Source: Bradyrhizobium aeschynomenes (lineage in GTDB: Bacteria; Pseudomonadota; Alphaproteobacteria; Rhizobiales; Xanthobacteraceae). From it: a stretch of DNA of 64,000 nucleotides. Under the pieces are notes generated by a model, which saw only the letters and a program-made list of their open reading frames with translations, did not search any database and was not told the DNA's origin. The stretch covers positions 393,233-457,232 of the forward strand of contig NZ_JABFDM010000006.1 in assembly GCF_013178945.1 (NCBI RefSeq). Direction: 5' to 3'. The translations under genes were made by a program, and so were the position numbers. Shown here piece after piece: positions 20,301 through 28,200 of this stretch; position 1 is the first letter of the stretch, and each line of letters begins with the position of its first letter.

Positions 20301-20392
20301 GGTAAGAGAGACGTTCCCAGCATAATGAGGGCTGCCATCATAAGAATAGGCGATTTAATAAGAAGGGGACGCTTCGATTTCGCTGCCATCAA
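17354..20392 (-). CDS. large secreted protein of unknown function
   Basis: The 1012-aa protein has a clear signal peptide (hydrophobic 14-33, cleavage near AFA-QT at 37-39). I do not recognise the middle 800 residues, which are beta-rich with a Ser/Pro-rich linker around 230-285. The last 150 residues (VAIYVGAGSP, KPIVFGIIF, VLFVPFPDLL) show alternating strands and helices like a Rossmann or degenerate vWA fold without a MIDAS motif. The stretch from about 18.3 to 20.4 kb is visibly more AT-rich than the rest of the window. It sits 21 bp before the secreted vWA gene and 15 bp after the lipoprotein gene, so it belongs to the same transcript. Confidence 0.75.
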   Translation of the reverse strand: MMAAKSKRPLLIKSPILMMAALIMLGTSLLPAHLAFAQTSSNTTLADLRTAKLSAEEAPRVLKSGNQFKPLSARLSRTLEYFQVAKGLGGVPLNAMILRSCWWNDPLATRIDMKCSNDQSEKRDSVIPVLVLGSTSPQTPQLELIPTVGSYSGAISLNQYAVEVDGNPAESFWIKLSIDTETIRRRNIPPVALVVCTSRCSGNSSLLELTGGQLPPSGILQQTARSQEMSPRLRESRPPGVSDAVPGSTSQSAGGSTISAPSSSSVQELGQRRSAAAVRSGALTGARPSQVDIEISIDGVPADYDEPKLKRLLISAVDGAVNATDILGIEIVGRSGDATRASRLSITPEARDLIRIAGKPIDCGSGVCTSKVTLRTWYLDASAIGLSERLQFASGAIIASAGGWSKLFQRLGVDDKYLPELSVVGRSRLYRLYLPDAAILRVNILPSQKNDQAPSIITPSMPQKRGMKLVKRSDSRYALEQADDVDAPIDGELVATNPSVASSQSPVAAQSVAVQSAIMAHFVIRPDASGGQDPQRSAQRLLELVRKSKAFVILGDTKLASKSDRPELTKSKDGVVAWSGDITGSAGELVFEPPLAGVRFVSAQVRTTAETASSLVDRQRINARDQVNEKIAKIEDAYRFDSWVIQIEPFARIYLDRPDTSNNECEFLLVSPGGMQEGIPLLSTTLGGKRVLRSSVLQSAKLNVESGLQFVVRPFSGAANCAPSRSDLVPFNPTEGWSLVPEIVPSLGEIGVLTKKVPIRMRGRWLLGLYAPQDIGVTAGSANLVEDTKDQIFRHLTTFLDKARDQYFPSSSAMNMAVGYDLAAMSSVEPLTYGFPESAVITGQFRNPKPASQSVRLDREGDRRYSAFIDTASTASAPTFEAVGRMIQRYSKLFDLSDERSSVAIYVGAGSPTSRSCPEWKEMTEGVARMSGKPIVFGIIFAHVSSLRIQNDLGPGTREEILATRTKAYSCGGVNQSTVLFVPFPDLLDRDPATVLEAAFAKVGTWVAQQSN

Positions 20393-20407
20393 TTTCGCCT
20401 ATATGCT

Positions 20408-21235
20408 CTAGCTTCGCCGAACCTTGAGAACGATCGTGCCGCCGTAGCCATCGACCTTGTTCGGATCGAGATGAACCGTGCCCTCGACGTCGCGCTCGCA
20501 ACGGCTCAGCCCTCGCTCTTGCTCGACCCACACAGCGGCCGTGTTGCTCATTGGACGGATCTGATCGAGCAAGGCCGCACAATCTGCTTCCGGCGCCAGT
20601 CGCACACGCCCATTGACCGCATCGGCGCCCGCGAGCCAGCGGCTGAGACCGGACGGCTCTCCTCCAATCACGATCGAGACCCCGTCGCCGCTCCCCGGTG
20701 GAGACACGAGAACGTAGTCGCTCCCCATCGCCTTGAAGCAAGCGTCCATATCGAGCGTTTCGAGTTGCACTTGCGATTGAAGTCCACCACGGAGCGCCTC
20801 TTCGAGCGCCCCTCGGCGCTGGGCAGATACAATAATCGTATCGCGTTCACCGGGCGCACCGGACGTACGCAGTCTCACCCCGCAGGCCTGCTGAGTCAGC
20901 ACATCGAGATCGACCGAGGGTGTCGGCAATGGAGGTTGAGACGGAGCTGGCGTCGACGCTGCATTCGCGGACGTCGACGGGGTCGGCTGCGGCGCGATTG
21001 GCGGAAACTGCTGTACCTGGTTGGGGGCAGGCCCAGATGGTGGCCTGACCGGGGGAGGAACTCCCGAATTCAACCTCTCCTTTGTCCGGCTCCTGTCGAC
21101 CTCTGCCTGATCACACTGAGCCTTGATCTCCGGATCCGTCTCGCTTGAGCAGTCCGCACGCGCGATTGCGCATCCAGTGACAAGGCAAGCGACGGCCGCG
21201 AACAATCGAGTAATCTTCAGTGAATTCAGACACAT
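20408..21235 (-). CDS. putative lipoprotein, Pro-rich linker
   Basis: The 275-aa protein has an N-terminal hydrophobic segment ending in LVTGC, which fits a lipobox with Cys22; cleavage by signal peptidase I after ARA is the alternative. A short charged helical region (EIKAQCDQAEVDRSR) follows, then a Pro/Ala linker (residues 60-105), then a compact domain of about 150 residues with a Cys pair that ends in GGTIVLKVRRS. No family is recognised. It lies in the minus block between the 370-aa and 1012-aa secreted proteins, suggesting an outer-membrane or periplasmic accessory of the same system. Confidence 0.68.
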   Translation of the reverse strand: MCLNSLKITRLFAAVACLVTGCAIARADCSSETDPEIKAQCDQAEVDRSRTKERLNSGVPPPVRPPSGPAPNQVQQFPPIAPQPTPSTSANAASTPAPSQPPLPTPSVDLDVLTQQACGVRLRTSGAPGERDTIIVSAQRRGALEEALRGGLQSQVQLETLDMDACFKAMGSDYVLVSPPGSGDGVSIVIGGEPSGLSRWLAGADAVNGRVRLAPEADCAALLDQIRPMSNTAAVWVEQERGLSRCERDVEGTVHLDPNKVDGYGGTIVLKVRRS

Positions 21236-21389
21236 CGCGGCAGGCCCCGCCGATCGCCTAGAAATATATCATGCAGTTAATACTCAACCAGAATACAAAT
21301 GCAGCGATAATGATTGCAAGCCCCTTAGGACGGCCCGCGCCGGAAGTAACAACGCACCGTCTGCGCCCTGAGCACATGATCCCGAAAAT

Positions 21390-22502
21390 CTATCGCCGGC
21401 CCCCATTTAAGCTGTCGTCAGACTTGTCCGGCTCGGTGACGCCGGACAGCGTCGGATTTGGTAGTTGCGGGGGCGGCGAAGAAGCCTCGGATGACGAAAT
21501 GACCGGCGACGACGACGGCGATGGTGCCGCCTTTGCCGATAGAACATCCGCGTCGATGGCGAAGAAGCGCAGAGTACCGCGTCCGTTTTGATCCCAATTG
21601 GCGGCCCAGACGAAGCCCATCCCACCCACGACGCGATAGACCGGCAATCCCTGATGCGCGGAACGGCGGAAGTTACCCAGAAAATCGACCATCGAACCCA
21701 GGCGAACACTCAATCCGAGGGCCAGCTGCGCCGCGTCGTCCGCGCTCACTAGCTCGAGCTTCACCGTCCCCCAAGTCGCAATCATTCCCTGCAGCGGGCT
21801 CGCCTTTTGGGGCATGGGGATGAGGGTCGGCTGAGCGCCGTACTTCCTTGCGATCCTGGCAATATCCTCACTGGCTTCATTGGCAGCAAACCAGGCCGGC
21901 TCGAGGAAACGATTAACATATGACAACGTCCCGTCGCCGGAATGAAGCAGAGAGTAGGTGGAAACGAAGGATCCCCGCTGTATCTTTTCGGGTACCCGCC
22001 TTTGGCAGCGCGTGAGCTCGGTAAATTGCTGGCTCGGGCCGCATTGGTACTCCTTGTAAACAGCGCTCTCCTGGCTGATCTTTTCGCCGAGCACCAGATT
22101 GTCGACAGAATAGCCGGTCGTGACCACTTTCTCTCGGACCCGAGCCGGTCCCGGCTCTCGCAGATCCGGCGCCGGCAGTGGACCGGGCAATACCGGCTGC
22201 TGCTGAACATTTGCCCTTCGACAACCCGAGCGAATGTCACCGAGCCGAACATCGCCAGGCCCGATGTTTTGCTGAATGAGTGCCCCCAATGAGGAGCCGC
22301 GATCTCGAAGATTGCGGTCGATACAGGACACCTCATCAAGCGGCAGCTTTTTCCATTCAGCCTGAATGGCTTGGCCAATTGCCGCCTGCACCATCCCTCC
22401 GAAAATATTGATGATGTCGTTCGCGCTCTGCGCTTTAGCAATGTGACAGCTGCAGATCCCGCCAAATAGCGCACTGATGGCGGCTGCCCTCCGGATTTGC
22501 AT
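21390..22502 (-). CDS. secreted protein of unknown function
   Basis: The 370-aa protein has a signal peptide (cleavage likely AKA-QS near 24) and a good GGAGAGG ribosome-binding site before the ATG. The mature N-terminus (IINIFGGMVQAAIGQAIQAEW) is a helical hydrophobic stretch followed by a Cys-containing segment (EVSCIDRNLRDRG), and the centre is beta-rich. The C-terminus is a low-complexity Ser/Pro tail. I do not recognise a family. A 318-bp gap separates it from the upstream 120-aa gene, the largest gap inside the minus block, so an internal promoter there is possible. Confidence 0.65.
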   Translation of the reverse strand: MQIRRAAAISALFGGICSCHIAKAQSANDIINIFGGMVQAAIGQAIQAEWKKLPLDEVSCIDRNLRDRGSSLGALIQQNIGPGDVRLGDIRSGCRRANVQQQPVLPGPLPAPDLREPGPARVREKVVTTGYSVDNLVLGEKISQESAVYKEYQCGPSQQFTELTRCQRRVPEKIQRGSFVSTYSLLHSGDGTLSYVNRFLEPAWFAANEASEDIARIARKYGAQPTLIPMPQKASPLQGMIATWGTVKLELVSADDAAQLALGLSVRLGSMVDFLGNFRRSAHQGLPVYRVVGGMGFVWAANWDQNGRGTLRFFAIDADVLSAKAAPSPSSSPVISSSEASSPPPQLPNPTLSGVTEPDKSDDSLNGGRR

Positions 22503-22820
22503 CGCCCGCCTCTCCCCGGGTAATACTGCCTACACGCAACGGACCTGGGTCGGACTATATCAGACTGTCTTGCTTTGACTACGTCTGGAGCCCCACACGA
22601 TCGCCTATCACTGATAGCTTCTCTTCTCTCCGGTCGCTCTGATCCGCTGCGCCACTTTAGCGCGGGATGCCGGCTCCTGACCATGCTCGCCGCTGGAATA
22701 GAGAGCGCCAAGCCGGCATGAAGTACCAGCTCCGATCTGGCAAGACGGACACGACGACGAGTAAACTGACCGATGCAGTCTCAAAGCCGAGACGTTGACC
22801 TGTCAAGAGTTCAAAATGGC
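22503..22820. other. 318-bp gap inside the minus-strand block
   Basis: No supported gene was found here. A 91-codon minus frame (22657-22932) crosses it but overlaps the start-proximal part of a better-supported gene and has no convincing ribosome-binding site. The gap may hold a promoter for the distal part of the minus block; no specific promoter could be assigned by eye. Confidence 0.4.
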
Positions 22821-23183
22821 CTATTCCAAGCCTTCGGACTTCATCTTCCGAATGGCCTGGACTTCCTCCGGTTTGAGATGAGTTCTCTTGAAGCCGATCC
22901 AACTTGGAATATTCACGGCGGTCCACTCCCACACCGCCTCGTCGTAAGAGTCAATCTCTCCAAGATGACTGTCGTCGAAATACTTATTGAAATACAGGCG
23001 GGCGCGATGACGAAAGAGCGACTGATAGTCCCGGAAGTTATAGAGAACCCAACGTATTTCGTTCGAGTATTCATCAAGCCAATAGATGGAATCGGTGTAA
23101 GCGGCGAATATGATCTCACTGTCTTCATTGAAGACGAGAGATCCTAGCAAGGCACGATCTGTCTCGTTGAAGAATTCCTTCAT
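22821..23183 (-). CDS. small acidic aromatic-rich protein, unknown function
   Basis: The 120-aa protein is rich in Tyr, Trp, Phe and acidic residues (YWLDEYSNEIRW, YFNKYFDDSHLGE), with no signal peptide or membrane segment. It is translationally coupled by an ATGA overlap to the secreted 252-aa gene upstream. Its C-terminus (LKPEEVQAIRKMKSEG) is a charged helix. No family is recognised. As one of the few soluble, probably cytoplasmic proteins of the minus block, it may be a cofactor or immunity-like partner of its neighbours, but nothing in the sequence proves this. Confidence 0.62.
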   Translation of the reverse strand: MKEFFNETDRALLGSLVFNEDSEIIFAAYTDSIYWLDEYSNEIRWVLYNFRDYQSLFRHRARLYFNKYFDDSHLGEIDSYDEAVWEWTAVNIPSWIGFKRTHLKPEEVQAIRKMKSEGLE

Positions 23184-23938
23184 TCCAGGATGAATACCAT
23201 GTCCTGTCTGCTGGTCCTAGCGCCGTACTCCGAAACCTGCTCTTCAACACGAATTTGTTTGACTTTTCTTCCAATGTCTTCGGCAACAGCCGTCCCAAAC
23301 CTGCCGAGCTTCGTCTCTTGTGGCGGCTTGCCTGCTGCCAGATCATTGAGTGTCTCCTGTTCGATGATGTTTCGCAGACGGATGGACTTGTCGGGCAGCG
23401 TTCCCGACTTCCGCAGCGCTTCTGAAGCGAACACCGATCCTGCACCTTTCTTGAGTTCTCGCGCGACGATCTCCTCGATCTCGACCGCCTCGTTTCGCTT
23501 TCGGAAAAACATGTAGGTTCTGGGATCATCCGCAATGGCCGCGAGATCTGGTTCGTCCGGACTGCGCCCTTTTCTCAGTTGCAACCGCTCAGAAACCTCT
23601 ACCCGCAATCTATCTCGTTCTACTTTCCATTCCTCGGCGGTCACCCGTGTTGTGTCCCGGGCAGACCGCGCCGAATTTGAGCTCGGCTCGTCCCCGATTG
23701 CATCACCAGGCAAAGGACGTCGGCGTTCAACTTCACTGCCGGGAGTCATCCTTTCAGGAGCCTGCCGCCTTCCGCCAGGCTCTCCGCCAGGCCTCTGTTC
23801 GTCATACCTGGCTGCGGGCCGTGGCGGCCTGGCATCGGCGACTCGAAACGACTCTACCGAGGCTTGGCTATTGGCATCCAGAGCGGTTAGCAGCAAGAGC
23901 GTGCGAGCCAAATGGCTCAGTACAGCTGACTTTCGCAT
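23180..23938 (-). CDS. secreted charged helical protein, unknown function
   Basis: The 252-aa protein has a putative signal peptide (hydrophobic 8-22, cleavage near SQA-SV). A Pro/Arg/Gly-rich low-complexity region (35-95) follows, then a strongly charged helical C-terminal half (KVERDRLRVEVSERLQLRKG, RNEAVEIEEIVARELKKG). No domain is recognised. It is coupled by an ATGA overlap to the next gene and lies 12 bp after the 205-aa gene. Confidence 0.62.
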   Translation of the reverse strand: MRKSAVLSHLARTLLLLTALDANSQASVESFRVADARPPRPAARYDEQRPGGEPGGRRQAPERMTPGSEVERRRPLPGDAIGDEPSSNSARSARDTTRVTAEEWKVERDRLRVEVSERLQLRKGRSPDEPDLAAIADDPRTYMFFRKRNEAVEIEEIVARELKKGAGSVFASEALRKSGTLPDKSIRLRNIIEQETLNDLAAGKPPQETKLGRFGTAVAEDIGRKVKQIRVEEQVSEYGARTSRQDMVFILE

Positions 23939-23950
23939 GAGCGCCCCTCC

Positions 23951-24568
23951 TCAATCCGCCCAGTTCATCCGCAATTCTGACTGCACGAGCTTGCAGGCCC
24001 TGCCGGACCCCATGCATCGCTCCAAGGGAATAACGAGTGTTTCCCTTTTTCGGCGTTGTCTCTCACCTTCGAAGAACGCCGGCGCAAGTCTTTCGACATG
24101 GCCGCGCACCTCCTCCTCAAGTTGGGTGAGGTCCGCCGAGCCAGACGTGCTTTCGGGCGTCAAGAGTGCGAAATCCACCAGATCGTGCCGCTGCAGATCC
24201 AGATCCAAGATGATCAAGCCAAACGGGTCATCCGGTATCGCCACTCGTCGGAACGTGCAGTCATACGAATTCTGACAGAACGAGAATTGTTTATCTGCTT
24301 CACGTCTGATGAGACATTGGGGTTCGCTTTGGAAGCGAACGATGCAAATCGCCAAATCCGGAGGCGCGTTGGTATTTGGTAGCGGGATGAAGACCGACCC
24401 GCGGCCGCCACTAAGGCCAGGCAGTCCGTCCCACGGTTCGCCATTCACTTTGGTCTGATCGGCCACCACCGTGATGTTGACGATTTGTCGGTCGGCCGCC
24501 AAGCACAAGGCCGATTGAACGCAGGTCAATATCCCGAAGAGTAAGAGCCATTTCGACATATAATTCAT
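23951..24568 (-). CDS. secreted C2-like beta-sandwich protein
   Basis: ATG 24568 is preferred to 24628 because it puts a signal peptide at the N-terminus (WLLLFGILTCVQSALCLAA, cleavage near residue 23); ATG 24559 is an equally plausible start. The mature part begins with a strand (VNITVVADQTKVNG), and the middle contains DPFGLIILDLDLQRHDLVDF, which resembles the calcium-loop region of C2-type beta-sandwiches. Several Cys residues (CIVRF, CLIRR, FCQNSYDC) could form disulfides in the periplasm. The C2 comparison is only a resemblance seen by eye. It lies within the minus block, about 190 bp after the 173-aa gene. Confidence 0.62.
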   Translation of the reverse strand: MNYMSKWLLLFGILTCVQSALCLAADRQIVNITVVADQTKVNGEPWDGLPGLSGGRGSVFIPLPNTNAPPDLAICIVRFQSEPQCLIRREADKQFSFCQNSYDCTFRRVAIPDDPFGLIILDLDLQRHDLVDFALLTPESTSGSADLTQLEEEVRGHVERLAPAFFEGERQRRKRETLVIPLERCMGSGRACKLVQSELRMNWAD

Positions 24569-24761
24569 TTTCCACACTTCAAAGGGAACGGTGCCGTAAG
24601 CTTTTCTCGAAGCTTTACTCTTTCCCACTCAATTCGACTCTGACGAACACAAACTGCTTATCATCGGCTTGGGAAGACGTTTCGAGTCGGCGCCACCGAC
24701 GGATGCAACAGATGGCATGTCAAAAGGTGACCAAGAGGGCTCGGTCGATCGACATCGGGCA

Positions 24762-25283
24762 TTACCGATACTCGGATCGAATGGTTGCTATCGACGGATA
24801 AACGCGGTCGAATGCACGCGAAAAGTACTGCCGGTGGGCCGAAAAAGTTACGAGAATGGCAATGCGGCCGTCGACCGTAGCGAAGTACTCCGTGAAAAAA
24901 TTGGGAACCTCGGATTCAAATTGTCTGCTGCGAACCCATATCCGGTCTCCGATCGTTTCCCGCTTGACGAATTCGACCGTCGACGAACGCCCCGTCGGTA
25001 GACCGTTGCTGTCCATCAACGGACGCGACGTCGACAGATGATCTTCGTAGAGATCGAACCGATCGATGTCTCCACGTTCCTTCGCAGTCAGAATGATGAT
25101 TGCGGTTCGCTGTTTTACTTCCGTCTCATCCGAACAAACCCACTCTGTCTCTTCGAGCGCACAGGTCCAACCCGACGGTAATTCGAAGGAGATGTACGAA
25201 TTGCGGAATGTCTCCGAATGAGCATCCGAAACGCAGGCCAGCAGCAGCTGGCAGACGATAAATATGGACGAAGCTGCTCTCAT
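24762..25283 (-). CDS. secreted small protein, DcrB/PsbP-like fold possible
   Basis: The 173-aa protein has a signal peptide (hydrophobic 6-18, cleavage near AHS-ET). The mature part opens with YISFELPSGWTCALEETEWVC, a pattern of a short strand, 'P-G-W' turn and paired Cys that is common in small DcrB/PsbP/LpqN-like periplasmic domains. It is coupled to the NTPase gene upstream by an ATGA overlap (25280-25283). The role is unknown; direct coupling to a membrane-spanning NTPase suggests it may act as its periplasmic partner or ligand. Confidence 0.68.
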   Translation of the reverse strand: MRAASSIFIVCQLLLACVSDAHSETFRNSYISFELPSGWTCALEETEWVCSDETEVKQRTAIIILTAKERGDIDRFDLYEDHLSTSRPLMDSNGLPTGRSSTVEFVKRETIGDRIWVRSRQFESEVPNFFTEYFATVDGRIAILVTFSAHRQYFSRAFDRVYPSIATIRSEYR

Positions 25284-28200
25284 GCGTCCTCCTGTGACGC
25301 GATAAGGGCGTTATCTCCCATCACTTGCGCTATTCTCGTCCATAAGTTTCGTTCTGACGATTCCTCGTCGGCACGAACCCAGCGGTAGAGATCTCTCGTC
25401 TGAAGCACGGCGATCCCGTTCCTGATGAGCGGCCTTTCCCATTCCTCGACTTGCGACCAGTCGCGCTCGGCCGGATCGAGCTCGGGCTGTGGGTTTATGA
25501 TGACGAGCTTCCCTTCGGTCACCTGGGACGCACGCGAGGTGACTCCCACCCGTGTGATTGTCGACGTTGCCCGCGGTCCAGCCACGCAAATGACGGCTAC
25601 GGCTCCAAGATCGGGCACATCGAACACGGATACCGTTCCGCCGGCGGTCGGCTTTTCGGAGGCCCCCTTCTTCAGGAACAAGTCCCTGACAGCATTCTCC
25701 AGCGTCTCGGCATCCTTGGCGACGAGAAGACGGCTCGCTAACCGGGAGTTTTCGATCACCGTGCGCGCCACCCTCATTTGGGCCTCGGTCCCGTCGCGAA
25801 TCTCAGCCAACCGATCAAACTCGCGCAGCGCCTTCACGCTTTCGGGGAGATCGTATCTGATCAACCAATCCGGCGCGTCGCACGTCAACAACGAGCGCCA
25901 GCGCAAGTGCTGCAAAAATCGGTCGCTCAACCGATGATCATTCGAGTCCAGCGCGCGCGAAAGCAGATACTCCTTCAGTTCATTAGCAGCCTCCGGTGGA
26001 AGCTTACGCGCGAGATAGTCGAAGACGCCAGCAAATCGGTCATCGCCCGCCATAGCAAACCGCTTTGCCGGTTCCGGCCCTAGCAAGGCGAAATGCAGAT
26101 AAAAGTCGGCAACCTTGTCGTGCCGGAACCTGTACTCCACCACCTCCTTGCCTGACGCCACCTCCACATTGGTGCGTTTGACCTGCTTACGCTGCTCCAG
26201 GATCGCGACATATTCCGCGAAAGAAGTCCAGTCGATTTCCGCTTTCCCTTGCTCGCGCGCCGCAAGCGCTGCATTCGAAAAACCAACGATTGGAAAGCGC
26301 CTTTTCAATTTGTCCTGGCAATCCTCGTCGACCAGTCGAAACTGCTGCTCTTGGAGGCGGAATGGGTCGGGATCTATGTCTAGCGATAGCAAAGTGGCAG
26401 CCGTTTCAAGATCCATCGGGTTTGCAAGCGTGGCCAGAAAACTGGTGACAAGAGCGCCCTGTGCAGGCTCAGCTCCCGCGACAGGCTCCATCACTTCATC
26501 AGCCAGTTCCTGAAGAAAAGCTTCGACGCGCTCTCGATAGAATTTTCCGCGAAGCGGCGCGGACGCATCTAGAGCAGGCTCCCGGCCGAGCAAAAACTCT
26601 TCCATTTGCGCTTTGGTCAGGGGAAGAAGGTAGTAGGTTGCAAGCTTCGATGGCAGAGAAACTCCGACCTCCTGCGATGTCACAAAGATGTTCGCGGTCG
26701 GAAAGTCGACGACGAAGCGCACGATGCGTTCCTGAAGCTCCCGATCGACCTCATTGAGACCATCGATGTAAATGTCAAGCAATCCAGAGCGAATCAGAGA
26801 GACGATCAGGTCCGTGTCCCGGCCTAGGCCCGGGAATCGAGCGCAAATCGCTGATACAATATCACTGCCGCACTGCGCTGCACGCAAATAGACAAAGGGA
26901 CTTCGCTGTTGCGGGTTGGTCGCCAGCACGTGGCGCAGATAGCTGGTCTTGCCGCGACCGGAGGGACCGAACAGACAAGTCGGTCCCTTCCAGCTGGCAA
27001 GACCGCTCGTGATCGGTCGAGCGGCCGCGTCCAAACCACCGGACAGCGCCTCCCGTTCAGCCTCCCTGAGGCCGCGCGCCAGCTCGGCCCGATCTAGCCT
27101 CACAACGAGCGATTTCGCGTAGTAAGGCGCCTCCTTTGCGCCAAAGAAAATCTGTCCGATGTCCCCCGACATTGCGTCAACGAAGGGCGCGAACAGAGTT
27201 CTTCTTAGCGGCCCGATCCAGACGAGCAGAATATCGACGTAACCAAAGCCAAGTATCTTCCTGGTAAGAGGGTTGTAGAAGACGTGGGTTTGGACGCGTA
27301 CTGAGGTTCGGTAGGCTAGGAGTAGTACCGACCAAAATGCCAAGTGGAGGAGCGCGGCGGCTGGAATAGCCAGAGCCAGCAAGTAAGCCGACCGAAGCAG
27401 CCATTCCTTGCGGAAGGGCCATACCTGATCGGGATAGTCGCGAGATAGCTCTGAATCCCAGTGTTTTAGCGAATTTACGTCTGTCAAGCTCCAGCCCATT
27501 CGCGGCACGAGAGCGCCCGCACGGGCGATAATCCGCCTACGACTTAGATCACCGAGCGAGCGCTGCTTAGATGCCGACCAGAGCCCCGAGAGCGTCTGCA
27601 ATTGCGTTGCGGGATCCTCCTCGGTCGCAAGTTTGCCGTCCCGCAAGGAAAGCAGCCAAAGCATCTGCCCGGCTTCGGTCAGGCCGGCAGATGTGGATCC
27701 CGCGAGCCAAGCGACACAGGCCGGCGACCACTCCTCAGACTGATAGCTCTCGTTCGTGGCAGCTTCCAGCATTTGGAACGCAAGGCCATTGTCCATAAAC
27801 GGTCCCAAGGTCGCCGCATCCGCGCAGATAGCAATGGTGCTGCCACGTCTGGAAGGAACGGCCTGGGCTAGCCATGCTGAAAGGTAGCGCGGTTCGATCG
27901 CGAGCGTTTCGGGACGTCGGCCGAGGGCCCGGACGATGGGGCCACGCAATCCTTCCACCGAGAGCCTTTCGAGCAGCCAGTTTAGCCGCTGCGGGCCGTA
28001 GAGACCGGATTTGTCTGGCGCGTTGTGTGCGGCTCGGGTAAACGCACGGATCGCCCTCACCACACGCTCATCCGGCGCACCCGCCGGATCCGGCAAGCGT
28101 CGCGCCATCGAGTCGAAGATCTCCGTGAGACCGGCGACATTTCCCGTCGCCATGAGCGCGTCGAATGCCGCTCGCGCGACGTCGACATCGGATTCCGCGG

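Noticed and set aside
22657..22932. 91-codon minus-strand frame in the 22.5-22.8 kb gap
   Set aside because: It overlaps the downstream part of the 120-aa gene, has no ribosome-binding site and has no protein-like pattern.
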